A DNA stretch of 64,000 bases from Desulfoferrobacter suflitae. GTDB lineage: Bacteria; Desulfobacterota; Syntrophobacteria; Syntrophobacterales; Syntrophobacteraceae. The notes beneath the pieces are model-generated. The model did not search any database. It had not been told where the DNA came from and saw only the letters and a list, made by a program, of their open reading frames with translations. The stretch covers positions 434,001 through 498,000 of the forward strand of contig NZ_JAIBKA010000002.1 in assembly GCF_022603395.1 (NCBI RefSeq), read 5' to 3'. Shown piece after piece: positions 9,535 through 17,794 of the stretch (position 1 is its first letter; the number at the start of each line of letters is the position of its first letter). Position numbers and translations under genes: made by a program.

Positions 9535-9603
9535 GCAGGTTGGGTTGAGTCACGCATGGCACGCGACAAAACCCGACCTGCATGGTATCAAAATCGTTTT
9601 TTT
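9535..9603. terminator. Hairpin between convergent trkH and ahcY, possible terminator
   Basis: A 12-base-pair inverted repeat (9535-9546 with 9570-9581, one G-U wobble on the plus strand) encloses a 23-base loop, with a run of seven T from 9597 to 9603. The long loop and the 15-base distance from stem to T run make it non-canonical. Position between convergent genes supports a terminator role. Confidence 0.4.
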
Positions 9604-9618
9604 GAAAACCGCGGCTTC

Positions 9619-11061
9619 CTAATAGCGATAATGCTCCGACTTATAGGGGCCATCCACCGGCACGCCGATGTATTCCGCCTGTTCCGGGGTGAGGCGGGTG
9701 AGCTTGGCGCCGAGTTTTTGCAAATGCAGCCGCGCCACTTCCTCGTCCAATTCTTTCGGCAGCCGATGGACTCCGATTTCTCGATCATTGGTCCACAGAT
9801 CAATTTGAGCGAGGGTCTGATTGGTAAAAGAGTTGGACATGACAAAACTGGGATGCCCCGTGGCACAGCCCAGATTGACCAGCCGGCCTTCAGCCAGCAG
9901 GTAGATGGCATGCCCATCGGGGAACTCATACTTGTCCACCTGGGGCTTGATGTTGACCTTTTTGACCCCCAGCATGTTGTTCAGTGCGTCCACCTGGATT
10001 TCATTATCGAAGTGGCCGATATTGCAAACAATCGCCTGATCCTTCATGCCGCACATGTGCTCCAGGGTGATGACATCCTGGTTGCCGGTGGTCGTCACGT
10101 AGATGTCTCCAAACGGCAGAGCGTCCTCCAGGGTCATGACCTTGTACCCGGCCATCAAAGCCTGGAGTGCACAGATGGGGTCGATTTCAGTCACAATCAC
10201 CTGAGCCTTGTGGGCTGCCAGGGCTTCTGCAGAACCCTTGCCGACATCGCCAAAGCCGCAAACCACGGCGGTCTTGCCCGCGATCATGACGTCTGTGGCG
10301 CGCTTGATGCCGTCCACCAAAGATTCCCGGCAGCCGTAAATGTTGTCGAACTTGCTCTTGGTCACTGAATCGTTGACGTTGATGGCCGCCACCAACAGCT
10401 TACCCTCCCTTGCCATCTGATACAAACGGTTCACTCCGGTGGTGGTTTCCTCGGAAACTCCCTTCCACCCTCGTACAACGCGATGCCATAAGTGTGGCTC
10501 ATCCTTTTGGGTTTGTTTCAACAGGGCATTGACAATCTGCAGTTCTTTGTTGCCGGTCGGCTCATCGAGTATGGTCGGATCTTCTTCCGCCGCATAGCCT
10601 CTGTGGATCAAAAGAGTGGCGTCTCCCCCGTCATCCACGACCAGCTGAGGGCCGCTGCCATCGGGCCAGGTCAGTGCCTTCTTGGTGCACCACCAATACT
10701 CCTCGAGAGTCTCACCCTTCCAGGCAAACACTGGAACGCCGGCTGCGGCTATGGCGGCGGCGGCATGATCCTGGGTGGAAAAAATGTTGCACGAAGCCCA
10801 GCGGACATCGGCCCCCAAAATTTTCAGGGTCTCTATGAGAACCGCCGTTTGAATGGTCATGTGCAGACTACCCGCAATGCGCGCGCCGGCCAGAGGCTGC
10901 AGTGGACCATATTTTTCGCGGGTAGCCATGAGTCCCGGCATTTCATGTTCGGCAATTTCTATCTCGCGACGTCCGAAATCGGCCAGACGGATGTCCCTGA
11001 TCTTAAAGTCGAGGGTGTCGGAATGGTTGTTGTTGAGTTTCTTTACTGTATCTGCTTTCAT
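9619..11061 (-). CDS. ahcY: Adenosylhomocysteinase
   Basis: 480 residues. Hydrolyses S-adenosylhomocysteine to adenosine and homocysteine, removing the product inhibitor of SAM methyltransferases. The NAD-binding motif [14 protein letters not shown] is near residue 270, and the family C-terminal YKSEHYRY is intact, so the gene is complete. It is the last gene of cluster B and follows metK by 72 bases, without a visible SAH riboswitch in that gap. Together with metK and the methyltransferase at 15614 it supplies a full SAM cycle apart from homocysteine remethylation. Confidence 0.97.
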   Translation of the reverse strand: MKADTVKKLNNNHSDTLDFKIRDIRLADFGRREIEIAEHEMPGLMATREKYGPLQPLAGARIAGSLHMTIQTAVLIETLKILGADVRWASCNIFSTQDHAAAAIAAAGVPVFAWKGETLEEYWWCTKKALTWPDGSGPQLVVDDGGDATLLIHRGYAAEEDPTILDEPTGNKELQIVNALLKQTQKDEPHLWHRVVRGWKGVSEETTTGVNRLYQMAREGKLLVAAINVNDSVTKSKFDNIYGCRESLVDGIKRATDVMIAGKTAVVCGFGDVGKGSAEALAAHKAQVIVTEIDPICALQALMAGYKVMTLEDALPFGDIYVTTTGNQDVITLEHMCGMKDQAIVCNIGHFDNEIQVDALNNMLGVKKVNIKPQVDKYEFPDGHAIYLLAEGRLVNLGCATGHPSFVMSNSFTNQTLAQIDLWTNDREIGVHRLPKELDEEVARLHLQKLGAKLTRLTPEQAEYIGVPVDGPYKSEHYRY

Positions 11062-11133
11062 GGAATCTCCTTACAAAAAAGCCTCCTACAAATATCCTCC
11101 AGCATCTGAACCTGTATATAGTTTCGGTTCATA

Positions 11134-12333
11134 TCAAGCGACTTCCTTAAGCTCGGCCGCTTTACGCAGATCCTCGGCTTTATCCACCTTTTCCCAGGGG
11201 AATCGATTACGGCCGAAATGTCCGTAGGCGGCAGTCTGCTGGTAAGACCAATCGCCTGGATCGAGAAGTCCCAGTTGGTCGATGATGGCAGCGGGGCGAA
11301 AATCGAAAATCCCGCTGTTTTCCAAAATATCCTGCAGCACACTCTCGGTGACGGCTCCGGTTCCATACGTGGCGACATTGATGCTCAGCGGACGGGCCAC
11401 CCCGATGGCATAGGCCACCTGGATTTCGCATTTGTCGGCCAAGCCGGCAGCAACAAGATTTTTCGCTGCGTAACGGGCATAATAGGCGGCGCTGCGGTCG
11501 ACCTTGGAGGGGTCTTTACCGGAAAAAGCGCCTCCGCCGTGGCTGCCTACTCCTCCGTAAGTGTCTACAATGATTTTGCGTCCGGTCAACCCGGCGTCGG
11601 CGTAAGGGCCCCCCAACACGAAGGCTCCAGTAGGATTGATATAGAAATGGGTCTCCTTATCGAGCATCCTGGTCGGGCCCAGAACGTCCCGGGCAACTTG
11701 TATCAGGTCGCGGCGAATTTGTTCCAGGGGGATCTCGGCGGTCTGATGACTGATCACCACGCTGGTGATACGCTGCGGTCTGCCGCCTGCATACTCCACC
11801 GACACCTGGCTTTTTGCATCGGGCCTGAGATAGGGAATGGAGTTATCGCGCCGCAATCGTTCCAATTCTCGCAGGAGCCTATGACTAAAGGCGACCGGTG
11901 CAGGCATTAATTCCGGAGTTTCATTAGTGGCATAGCCAAACATCATGCCTTGGTCGCCGGCTCCTTGTTCCTCGTAAAGTCCTTCTCCTCGGGTGACTCC
12001 CTGGCTGATGTCGGGTGACTGACCGTGTATGCGGCTGAGGTATTCAAAGGATTCGTGCCAGAACTTGAGATCGGGGTGATCGTAGCCGATCTCACGGATT
12101 ACCGAACGGGCAATCTTTTCAGTATCGATGGATTCCCAGCCGGAGCAGGTGATTTCCCCCACGTTGGACACAAGATTGTGTCCCACAACGGTTTCACAAG
12201 CTACTCTGCTTGTTGGATCGACTGCCAGGCAGGCATCGAGGACGGCATCGGATATCTGGTCGCAGACCTTGTCGGGATGACCGCGGCCAACCGATTCCGA
12301 AGTAAACACGTGCCTCGCGTTGATTTTGCTCAT
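11134..12333 (-). CDS. metK: S-adenosylmethionine synthetase
   Basis: 399 residues. Makes SAM from methionine and ATP. Family motifs seen include SVGRGHPDKVCDQ near the N-terminus, GAGDQGMMFGY near residue 118 and GGAFSGKDPSKVDRS near residue 265. The open frame runs on to 12369, but the ATG at 12333 has AAAGGAG upstream and matches the family start. It lies 20 bases after the asparagine-synthetase-like gene in the same operon. SAM made here could serve both the methyltransferase at 15614 and the reductive methylation of corrinoid by the protein at 21931. Confidence 0.97.
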   Translation of the reverse strand: MSKINARHVFTSESVGRGHPDKVCDQISDAVLDACLAVDPTSRVACETVVGHNLVSNVGEITCSGWESIDTEKIARSVIREIGYDHPDLKFWHESFEYLSRIHGQSPDISQGVTRGEGLYEEQGAGDQGMMFGYATNETPELMPAPVAFSHRLLRELERLRRDNSIPYLRPDAKSQVSVEYAGGRPQRITSVVISHQTAEIPLEQIRRDLIQVARDVLGPTRMLDKETHFYINPTGAFVLGGPYADAGLTGRKIIVDTYGGVGSHGGGAFSGKDPSKVDRSAAYYARYAAKNLVAAGLADKCEIQVAYAIGVARPLSINVATYGTGAVTESVLQDILENSGIFDFRPAAIIDQLGLLDPGDWSYQQTAAYGHFGRNRFPWEKVDKAEDLRKAAELKEVA

Positions 12334-12353
12334 ATTTTTTTCTCCTTTAAACT

Positions 12354-13877
12354 CTACAGACAGATCCACTGTCCAACGGTTTTGACTGCTTTGTCGCTGC
12401 CGAAATAGTCGGTGAAGATGCGAAAATAATAGAATTCCTCTTTGCTCCGCACCATCGGGTAGCTTTCCTGAGCTTCCTTCAGTTCCCGGTCTGTTATCAC
12501 ATCATCGAAGTAGCGCGGCAGCAGAGCTGCTGATCCTGATCCTTGTGAAAATTCCTGTTTCAACCGCCAGGTAATGGCTTCGGGCAAAGCTGATTCATAG
12601 GCTTTTCGGAAAATCCATTTTTCGATCTTTTCGTTCCCCTCGGACTTCTGTTTGTATTCGGGAGGAATCGTCAGGGAGTAGCGGAACAGTTCGCCCGAAA
12701 TGAGAGGTGCCACAACCTTGATGGAATGGGCCTGGTTCATGCGATCCAGCCGCAGGGAGGCATTGTTGTGCAGGAACGCAATACATTGCATTTGCCGGGT
12801 GAACAGCTCTTCCGGCGGAAAATCCTTGAGATAGGTATAGCCGCAAAAGATCTCATCGCCCCCTTCACCGGAAAGTAGGATCTCGATACCCTGTTCCCTG
12901 GCGTACTTGGAGATGAGGTAATTGGATACGGAGCTCCTCACCAGGGAGGGATCGAAATTCTCCAAATAATAGATCACCTCCGGCAGGGCCTTGATGACTT
13001 CATCCAGCCCGACGATCATTTCATGGTGTTCCGATTGGATATGTTCGGCCATGATTCTGGCGCTGATGATGTCCCCGCTCTCTTCCCCAACCCCCATGGC
13101 GAAGGTTTTGAGCCGCTCGTTCGGGCCGAATTTTTCTCTGTACCTTTGATTGGCAAGATAAGCGATCACACTGCTGTCCATGCCGCCGCTCAGCAGACTG
13201 GCAGTGGGCTCGCTGAAGTCCACCCGGTTGCGGATACTCTTGAGGATGATGTCGCGCACCCCGGCGGTCATGGTATCCAAGTCGGCATCGAGTGGCTTGG
13301 GAGCGGCCGTCGGTAGATCTGCAAATCGGATCGTCTGGCCGTCGTTGGTCATATAATGACCGGCCGGAAATTCATAAACATCACTGGTGACCGCCGTCAG
13401 ACTCTTCAATTCCGAGGCGAGCAAAAGGGTGCCGTCCTTCCAGCCGTAGAACAGAGTTTTTATTCCCAGGAGATCGCGGGCGGCAAAAATCCGCTCTCCA
13501 TCACAGACAACCAGGGAGAAGATGGCATCATCCAACAGGTCCAACATCTTACTACCATGCTCTTTATAGAGATTGAGAAGGAGCCGTTCTTCCCGGTATG
13601 GACCATCGACGGTGGAGTGATCACTGGATAACGCCTGCCAGTTGCCCATTTGTCCGTCGTAGCAGATGCGCACATTGCCGTTGCGTGGCAAAACGGCGGG
13701 TACCTGGATTCCGATCCCCGCCCCTGAGGTATCCGCCCGGCAATAATTCTGCGCCGCTATGATTCTGCCGTTTTCATAAATGCCTTGGACATAGGGTCCG
13801 CGATGACGGATTCTCTCGAACATGGAAGTTATGTCAGCGCGGTTCGGCTGTCCAAAGGCGACAACAAATCCACTCAT
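12354..13877 (-). CDS. Asparagine synthetase-like protein lacking the glutaminase cysteine
   Basis: 507 residues, same two-domain architecture as AsnB. The N-terminal class II amidotransferase domain starts MSGFVV instead of MCGI, so the catalytic N-terminal Cys is Ser. Glutamine-pocket residues are lost too: the usual NGEIYN is DGQMGN here. The C-terminal synthetase domain looks intact, with the pyrophosphate loop LLSGGMDSS (near 230) and SGEGGDEIFCGY. It should therefore still adenylate a carboxylate but use ammonia or an amine rather than glutamine. Known Cys-lacking relatives are beta-lactam synthetase and carbapenam synthetase (intramolecular amide formation). An AGGAGCTG ribosome site supports the start. 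It follows the intact AsnB gene, separated by a terminator-like hairpin. Confidence 0.85.
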   Translation of the reverse strand: MSGFVVAFGQPNRADITSMFERIRHRGPYVQGIYENGRIIAAQNYCRADTSGAGIGIQVPAVLPRNGNVRICYDGQMGNWQALSSDHSTVDGPYREERLLLNLYKEHGSKMLDLLDDAIFSLVVCDGERIFAARDLLGIKTLFYGWKDGTLLLASELKSLTAVTSDVYEFPAGHYMTNDGQTIRFADLPTAAPKPLDADLDTMTAGVRDIILKSIRNRVDFSEPTASLLSGGMDSSVIAYLANQRYREKFGPNERLKTFAMGVGEESGDIISARIMAEHIQSEHHEMIVGLDEVIKALPEVIYYLENFDPSLVRSSVSNYLISKYAREQGIEILLSGEGGDEIFCGYTYLKDFPPEELFTRQMQCIAFLHNNASLRLDRMNQAHSIKVVAPLISGELFRYSLTIPPEYKQKSEGNEKIEKWIFRKAYESALPEAITWRLKQEFSQGSGSAALLPRYFDDVITDRELKEAQESYPMVRSKEEFYYFRIFTDYFGSDKAVKTVGQWICL

Positions 13878-13910
13878 AGTTCAGCTCCTGTTGCTGTTGA
13901 GTTTCCTAAC

Positions 13911-13936
13911 AAAAAGGCCCGTTACAGGAACGGACC
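13911..13936 (-). terminator. Rho-independent terminator or attenuator between the two asparagine synthetase genes
   Basis: Read on the minus strand: an 8-base-pair stem (GGTCCGTT with AACGGGCC, one U-G wobble) around the loop CCTGT, followed immediately by five T. On the plus strand the wobble becomes a C-A mismatch, so the element is oriented for minus-strand transcription. It lies 36 bases after the intact asnB stop and 33 bases before the paralogue start, inside an otherwise continuous operon. Confidence 0.75.
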
Positions 13937-13971
13937 TCTTGATTGCAAGACCGGTCACCAACGGGCTTCAA

Positions 13972-15495
13972 TCAAAAATTAGCGGAAGAGGCGGTCCAGG
14001 CAGGCCGCTCCGCCCAGCGTGCCACATTGGTGACCAACGGTTCAGGATTTTCGTAAGCATGCATAAAAAGCTGATGGTAATAGCATTCTTCCTTTGACCT
14101 GAGGGTTGTTTCGGGATGCTTCAAACGATAATCAGCCGCCTCCCTCTCCGATAGGAGGTGGGCACATGTTCCCTCAAGCAAATCGACCGCTCCGCTTCCT
14201 TCGTCGAACTGCTCTTTGGGTCTCCAGATGATCTCGGAAGGCAGCAGGTCCTCGAAGGCCTTGCGCAGAACCCACTTCTCTATGGGTGGCGCGCCAACCA
14301 ACTTCAGCTCCGCCGGGATCAACTGTCCCAGGCGAATCATGGTCAGGTCGAGAAAAGGCACTCGTCCTTCGATGGAGTGAGCCATGGTCATGCGATCAAC
14401 TCGTTGCAGATTGATATTGTGCAACGAAGCAACCGAGCGGCGCAATTCTCCGTGAAGCACCTCATGATTTGAAATGTCCTTATAGTAGGTGTAGCCGCCG
14501 AACAATTCGTCCGCGCCCTCGCCTGTTAAGATGACCTTAACGTAATCGGCGGCCAGGCGTGCGGTGAAAAAGCAGGGAATGGCGCTGCGCACCAAATCCT
14601 GGTCATAGGACTCCAGGTAATAGATGATTGCCGGTAGTCTTTCGGCAACCTCTCTGGCGGTGAGCACATATTCGTGATGAATGGTTCCCAGGTGCCGGGA
14701 GACCAGGCGAGCCGCATCCAGATCCCGGCTGCCTTCGATGCCCACCGAAAAAGTGTGCAGTTTACCCATATGCTTCTTGGCCAGAGCTGCAATGATGCTG
14801 CTGTCCAAGCCTCCGGAAAGAAATGCGCCCAGCGGCACGTCGCTCATCAATCGTTTTGCGACTGCTTGTTCCAGGGTCTCTCGGACCTTTTCAAGATATT
14901 TTTCAACAGGGGCTTGTTCCACCGCAAGGTCTGGAATTTGATAGAAAGTTTGAAATCCCCTGGCCGAGTGATAAAAGGTCCCCGGAAGGAACTCGGTGAT
15001 GTTAACCACGCCCCTGGGGAACGCTTTGAGCTCGGATGCGAAAACCAGGCTGGCGCCTTTCTCTCCGTAGTAGAGAGGTTTGATTCCAATGGGGTCTCTG
15101 GCCGCATAAATATTGTCATTGTCTGCAATGACAAAGGCGTACATGCCGTCGAGCTTTTCCACCACACTGGCTCCGTGGTCCTCATAGAGGTGCAAGACGG
15201 CTTCGCTATCGCTGGTGGTTGCAAAACGATGCTTGGTGGAAAGCTCGGGATACAATGAAGGGTAATTGTAAATCTCTCCATTGGCGATTATGGCCTTGTT
15301 ACGGTTTTCGTTGTAGATGGGTTGATCTCCGCCCTCGGGGTCCATGATGCTCAAACGTCGATGCCCGAGTATTCCAGGTCCCTTGGCCGAGACAAAGGTT
15401 CCCTCTGCATCGGGTCCCCGGTGGACCAGGGAAGCCATCATGGTTTTAACAAAGGGAACATCCGCTCCACCCCACATGGTTACAATGCCACACAT
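13972..15495 (-). CDS. asnB: Glutamine-hydrolysing asparagine synthetase (AsnB family), intact
   Basis: 507 residues. The frame runs upstream to 15525, but the ATG at 15495 gives the mature-type start MCGIVT with the nucleophile Cys, and is preceded by AAGGAG. The amidotransferase domain has HRGPDAEG and NGEIYN; the synthetase domain has LSGGLDSS (near 227) and GEGADELFGGY. It would make an amide from a carboxylate, ATP and glutamine; aspartate is the default substrate, but the position in a methyltransferase operon beside a glutaminase-dead paralogue leaves room for another. Sequence similarity of the two proteins over the synthetase domain suggests an old duplication. Confidence 0.9.
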   Translation of the reverse strand: MCGIVTMWGGADVPFVKTMMASLVHRGPDAEGTFVSAKGPGILGHRRLSIMDPEGGDQPIYNENRNKAIIANGEIYNYPSLYPELSTKHRFATTSDSEAVLHLYEDHGASVVEKLDGMYAFVIADNDNIYAARDPIGIKPLYYGEKGASLVFASELKAFPRGVVNITEFLPGTFYHSARGFQTFYQIPDLAVEQAPVEKYLEKVRETLEQAVAKRLMSDVPLGAFLSGGLDSSIIAALAKKHMGKLHTFSVGIEGSRDLDAARLVSRHLGTIHHEYVLTAREVAERLPAIIYYLESYDQDLVRSAIPCFFTARLAADYVKVILTGEGADELFGGYTYYKDISNHEVLHGELRRSVASLHNINLQRVDRMTMAHSIEGRVPFLDLTMIRLGQLIPAELKLVGAPPIEKWVLRKAFEDLLPSEIIWRPKEQFDEGSGAVDLLEGTCAHLLSEREAADYRLKHPETTLRSKEECYYHQLFMHAYENPEPLVTNVARWAERPAWTASSANF

Positions 15496-15613
15496 TCCTT
15501 TACTCCTTGGCCGGCATCGACTCACAAAACCGTTTTCCCAAAGCGCTGCGCTGCCGGATCTCCTGACGGGTGCTGACCGTACTCAACAACACCCAAGCGG
15601 TTCCTGTTCGAGC

Positions 15614-16879
15614 TTACTTATTGATCTCAAAAATTCCTACCAGGCCGTGTCCCATGCCCGTCCCGGGCTGCAGCTCCATTTCCAGTTTGCGCAGCGAGTA
15701 GGCCAGATGCGATTCGATCATGTTGGCCCGGGCGTCCCCAAATTTCACCCAGCCCACCCCTTCGACAACTCTTCTCATGGTGTGCATCGCCTCTTTGAGC
15801 GGTTCAGGGTAATAGGGCAGCACTTGTGCGGGCGGCGACTGAAAAGTGGCCGTGTCGCATGAATATTTGCTCAACAAGGAGATGGTGTATTCCACCAGGG
15901 CATTGCACGACATGAAAAACATCTCAAAGAAGTTGTTGATAGGTGCGAAGCCCTGGCGCGGAACATAATTCACGAACAGGCTTTCCAGATCGGTGCGCAC
16001 ATAGCTTTCAAACAGTGAATTGACGGGGCCTCGCAATTTGGGACAGTTCTTGTTGTAGTCGCCGGTATCCATGTGGCGGCCGATGAAAATGGAGCGATCG
16101 AAAAAGACCAGAGGCTTGACCTGGACACCGGATTTGCGCGATGCCTCCGCGACGATCTTCATGATTTCGTCCCGGCTCATGAGACGTAGAGGAAACGACG
16201 CCACTTCCACCTTATCGCGTTGATCTTCAGGATAAATGTAGGAAATGCGATAGTCCATGAAGTATTCCTGGTCGACGGGATGATGCCAGAGGTTCTGCCA
16301 TTCGTAGGTGTAGCGTCCCAGCCAGTCGAGCATGACGATGGCCTTGTGCGGCGCGTGCTTGCTGATATCCGCGACCAGGTCAACCGCCTGGTGATCGTGA
16401 AAATGGCTGAGTGTTCCATACGAAGTAAAGTAAAAGTCAAAGGGCTCTTCCTCCTGCATGATTTGAGGCGGCAGCCCATGCGTCAGATCCCCTTGCACAA
16501 ACCGCATCTTGGGGGCCTGACCATAATATTCTTCGGCTTGCCTGAGCAGGTCCTCATTGAGGTCCAACCCGACATATTCTTTGAGCATATCGTCGGTGAG
16601 TGCGGCGGTGATGTATTCGTAAATCCCGGGATCTTTGGTGGTGACGCCCATGATGAGATCGAAGCCGTCGCCGCTGCCGCATCCCAGATCGAGCACCCGC
16701 AGCCGTTCCAATCGCTTTCTCTTGTTTTCGACAAGATCGTTCAGGGCTGGACGTAAGAAAATGCTGGTGACCTGGTCTTCCCAAAATCTCCTGACGTTGT
16801 CGTATTTGCCGAGAAGGCCCGATGCCTTATCATATCTGCCCGAGTGAAAGGCCTGCGAATATGCCGTTTTTTCAGCCAT
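15614..16879 (-). CDS. Class I SAM-dependent methyltransferase, substrate unknown
   Basis: 421 residues, cytoplasmic. The SAM-binding motif I is VLDLGCGSGDG at residues 62-72; a motif II/III region reads FVQGDLTHG and FDFYFTSYGTLSHFHD. After about residue 230 there is an extra C-terminal region not part of the minimal Rossmann fold, ending GHGLVGIFEINK. The N-terminal FHSGRYDKASGLLGKYDNV segment looks like a conserved family signature, but I cannot assign a substrate. It is too long for typical glycine/sarcosine N-methyltransferases. ATG at 16879 follows GGGAGGA; an upstream ATG at 16906 is less likely. It sits between corrinoid protein 2 and asnB. Confidence 0.85.
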   Translation of the reverse strand: MAEKTAYSQAFHSGRYDKASGLLGKYDNVRRFWEDQVTSIFLRPALNDLVENKRKRLERLRVLDLGCGSGDGFDLIMGVTTKDPGIYEYITAALTDDMLKEYVGLDLNEDLLRQAEEYYGQAPKMRFVQGDLTHGLPPQIMQEEEPFDFYFTSYGTLSHFHDHQAVDLVADISKHAPHKAIVMLDWLGRYTYEWQNLWHHPVDQEYFMDYRISYIYPEDQRDKVEVASFPLRLMSRDEIMKIVAEASRKSGVQVKPLVFFDRSIFIGRHMDTGDYNKNCPKLRGPVNSLFESYVRTDLESLFVNYVPRQGFAPINNFFEMFFMSCNALVEYTISLLSKYSCDTATFQSPPAQVLPYYPEPLKEAMHTMRRVVEGVGWVKFGDARANMIESHLAYSLRKLEMELQPGTGMGHGLVGIFEINK

Positions 16880-17019
16880 GGTGAATCCTCCCTGGTCAAT
16901 CTTCAAACTACTCGTCCTCTGAAAAGAATGCGCGGGCTATAATGCCTGTGCTCGGGACAGGTATGTTCCAATGCCTTCGCAGCCAGGCCGATAGCCCACT
17001 GCCCGCTGAGCAGGGAAAA

Positions 17020-17703
17020 TCATGCGGCCATGGATTTCAGGCTGTCGATGGCGTGAAAGGCATCCTTACAGTAGGCGTCAGCACCGATCTCTTTGGCGAA
17101 TTGATCGGATAGCGGGGCTCCGCCGACGAGCACCTTGACCTGGTCCCGCAGCCCTTCTTCCTTGAGCTTGCTGACCACCTCACCCATCACGCGCATGGTG
17201 GTGGTCAAAAGGGCGGAAAGTCCCACATACGGAGCTTGATGCTCCTTGACCGCTTGAACAATTCGTTCCGGAGAAACGTCGGTGCCAAGGTCGATGATAT
17301 TGTAGCCTGCCCCCTTGAGCATGATGGCCACGATATTCTTGCCGATGTCGTGCAAGTCTCCGGATACCGTTGCGATGACAAACTTGCCCTTGCTTTCCAC
17401 GCCGGCCTTCATGAGGTGGGGTGAAAGGATATCCATGGCTGCCCCGACGCATTCTGCCGAAGCCAGCATGTCGGGAATCAGGTATTCGTTGCGTTCAAAT
17501 TTTTCTCCGACCTGCTCCATGGATTCGGTCAGAGATGCGAGCACGATCTCTTTTGGATCGATGCCTTGTTCCAGCGCCTGCTCCACCAGTTCCGTGACGG
17601 CGGGTTGGCCTTCGAGCCCTGGATCGAATCCCTCGTCCTCGGCCTCCACTCTCCCCTGTACGACATTAAATGCAATTTTTTCGAGAAGTTCCTGTTTGTC
17701 CAT
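17020..17703 (-). CDS. Corrinoid (B12-binding) methyl-carrier protein, copy 2
   Basis: 227 residues if the ATG at 17703 is used. An upstream GTG at 17715 overlaps the AGGAG ribosome site and is therefore less likely. Same architecture as copy 1, with the cobalamin ligand motif GDLHDIG at residues 115-121 (His118), then IDLGTDVSPE and VGGAPLSDQFA. Its N-terminal cap carries an acidic extra stretch (EAEDEGFDPGLEGQ) compared with copy 1. It is placed between the divergent MttB homologue and the SAM methyltransferase, so the corrinoid and SAM methyl pools are encoded side by side. Confidence 0.92.
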   Translation of the reverse strand: MDKQELLEKIAFNVVQGRVEAEDEGFDPGLEGQPAVTELVEQALEQGIDPKEIVLASLTESMEQVGEKFERNEYLIPDMLASAECVGAAMDILSPHLMKAGVESKGKFVIATVSGDLHDIGKNIVAIMLKGAGYNIIDLGTDVSPERIVQAVKEHQAPYVGLSALLTTTMRVMGEVVSKLKEEGLRDQVKVLVGGAPLSDQFAKEIGADAYCKDAFHAIDSLKSMAA

Positions 17704-17794
17704 GGGTTGTGTCACTCCTGTCGATTAGATTGATTGGTATTTTGTTTATGTGCCGGCTTGGCTAAGGTCCATCTGTAAATGTCGGTGCCTCACA

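Noticed and set aside
9476-9618. Riboswitch in the short gap near ahcY/trkH
   Set aside because: The position is downstream of both genes; the hairpin there is better explained as a terminator.
11062-11133. SAH riboswitch between metK and ahcY
   Set aside because: The 72-base gap is too short and shows none of the expected stems.
16935-16945. TATAAT sequence on the plus strand
   Set aside because: The genes on both sides are on the minus strand and no -35 element is placed correctly.
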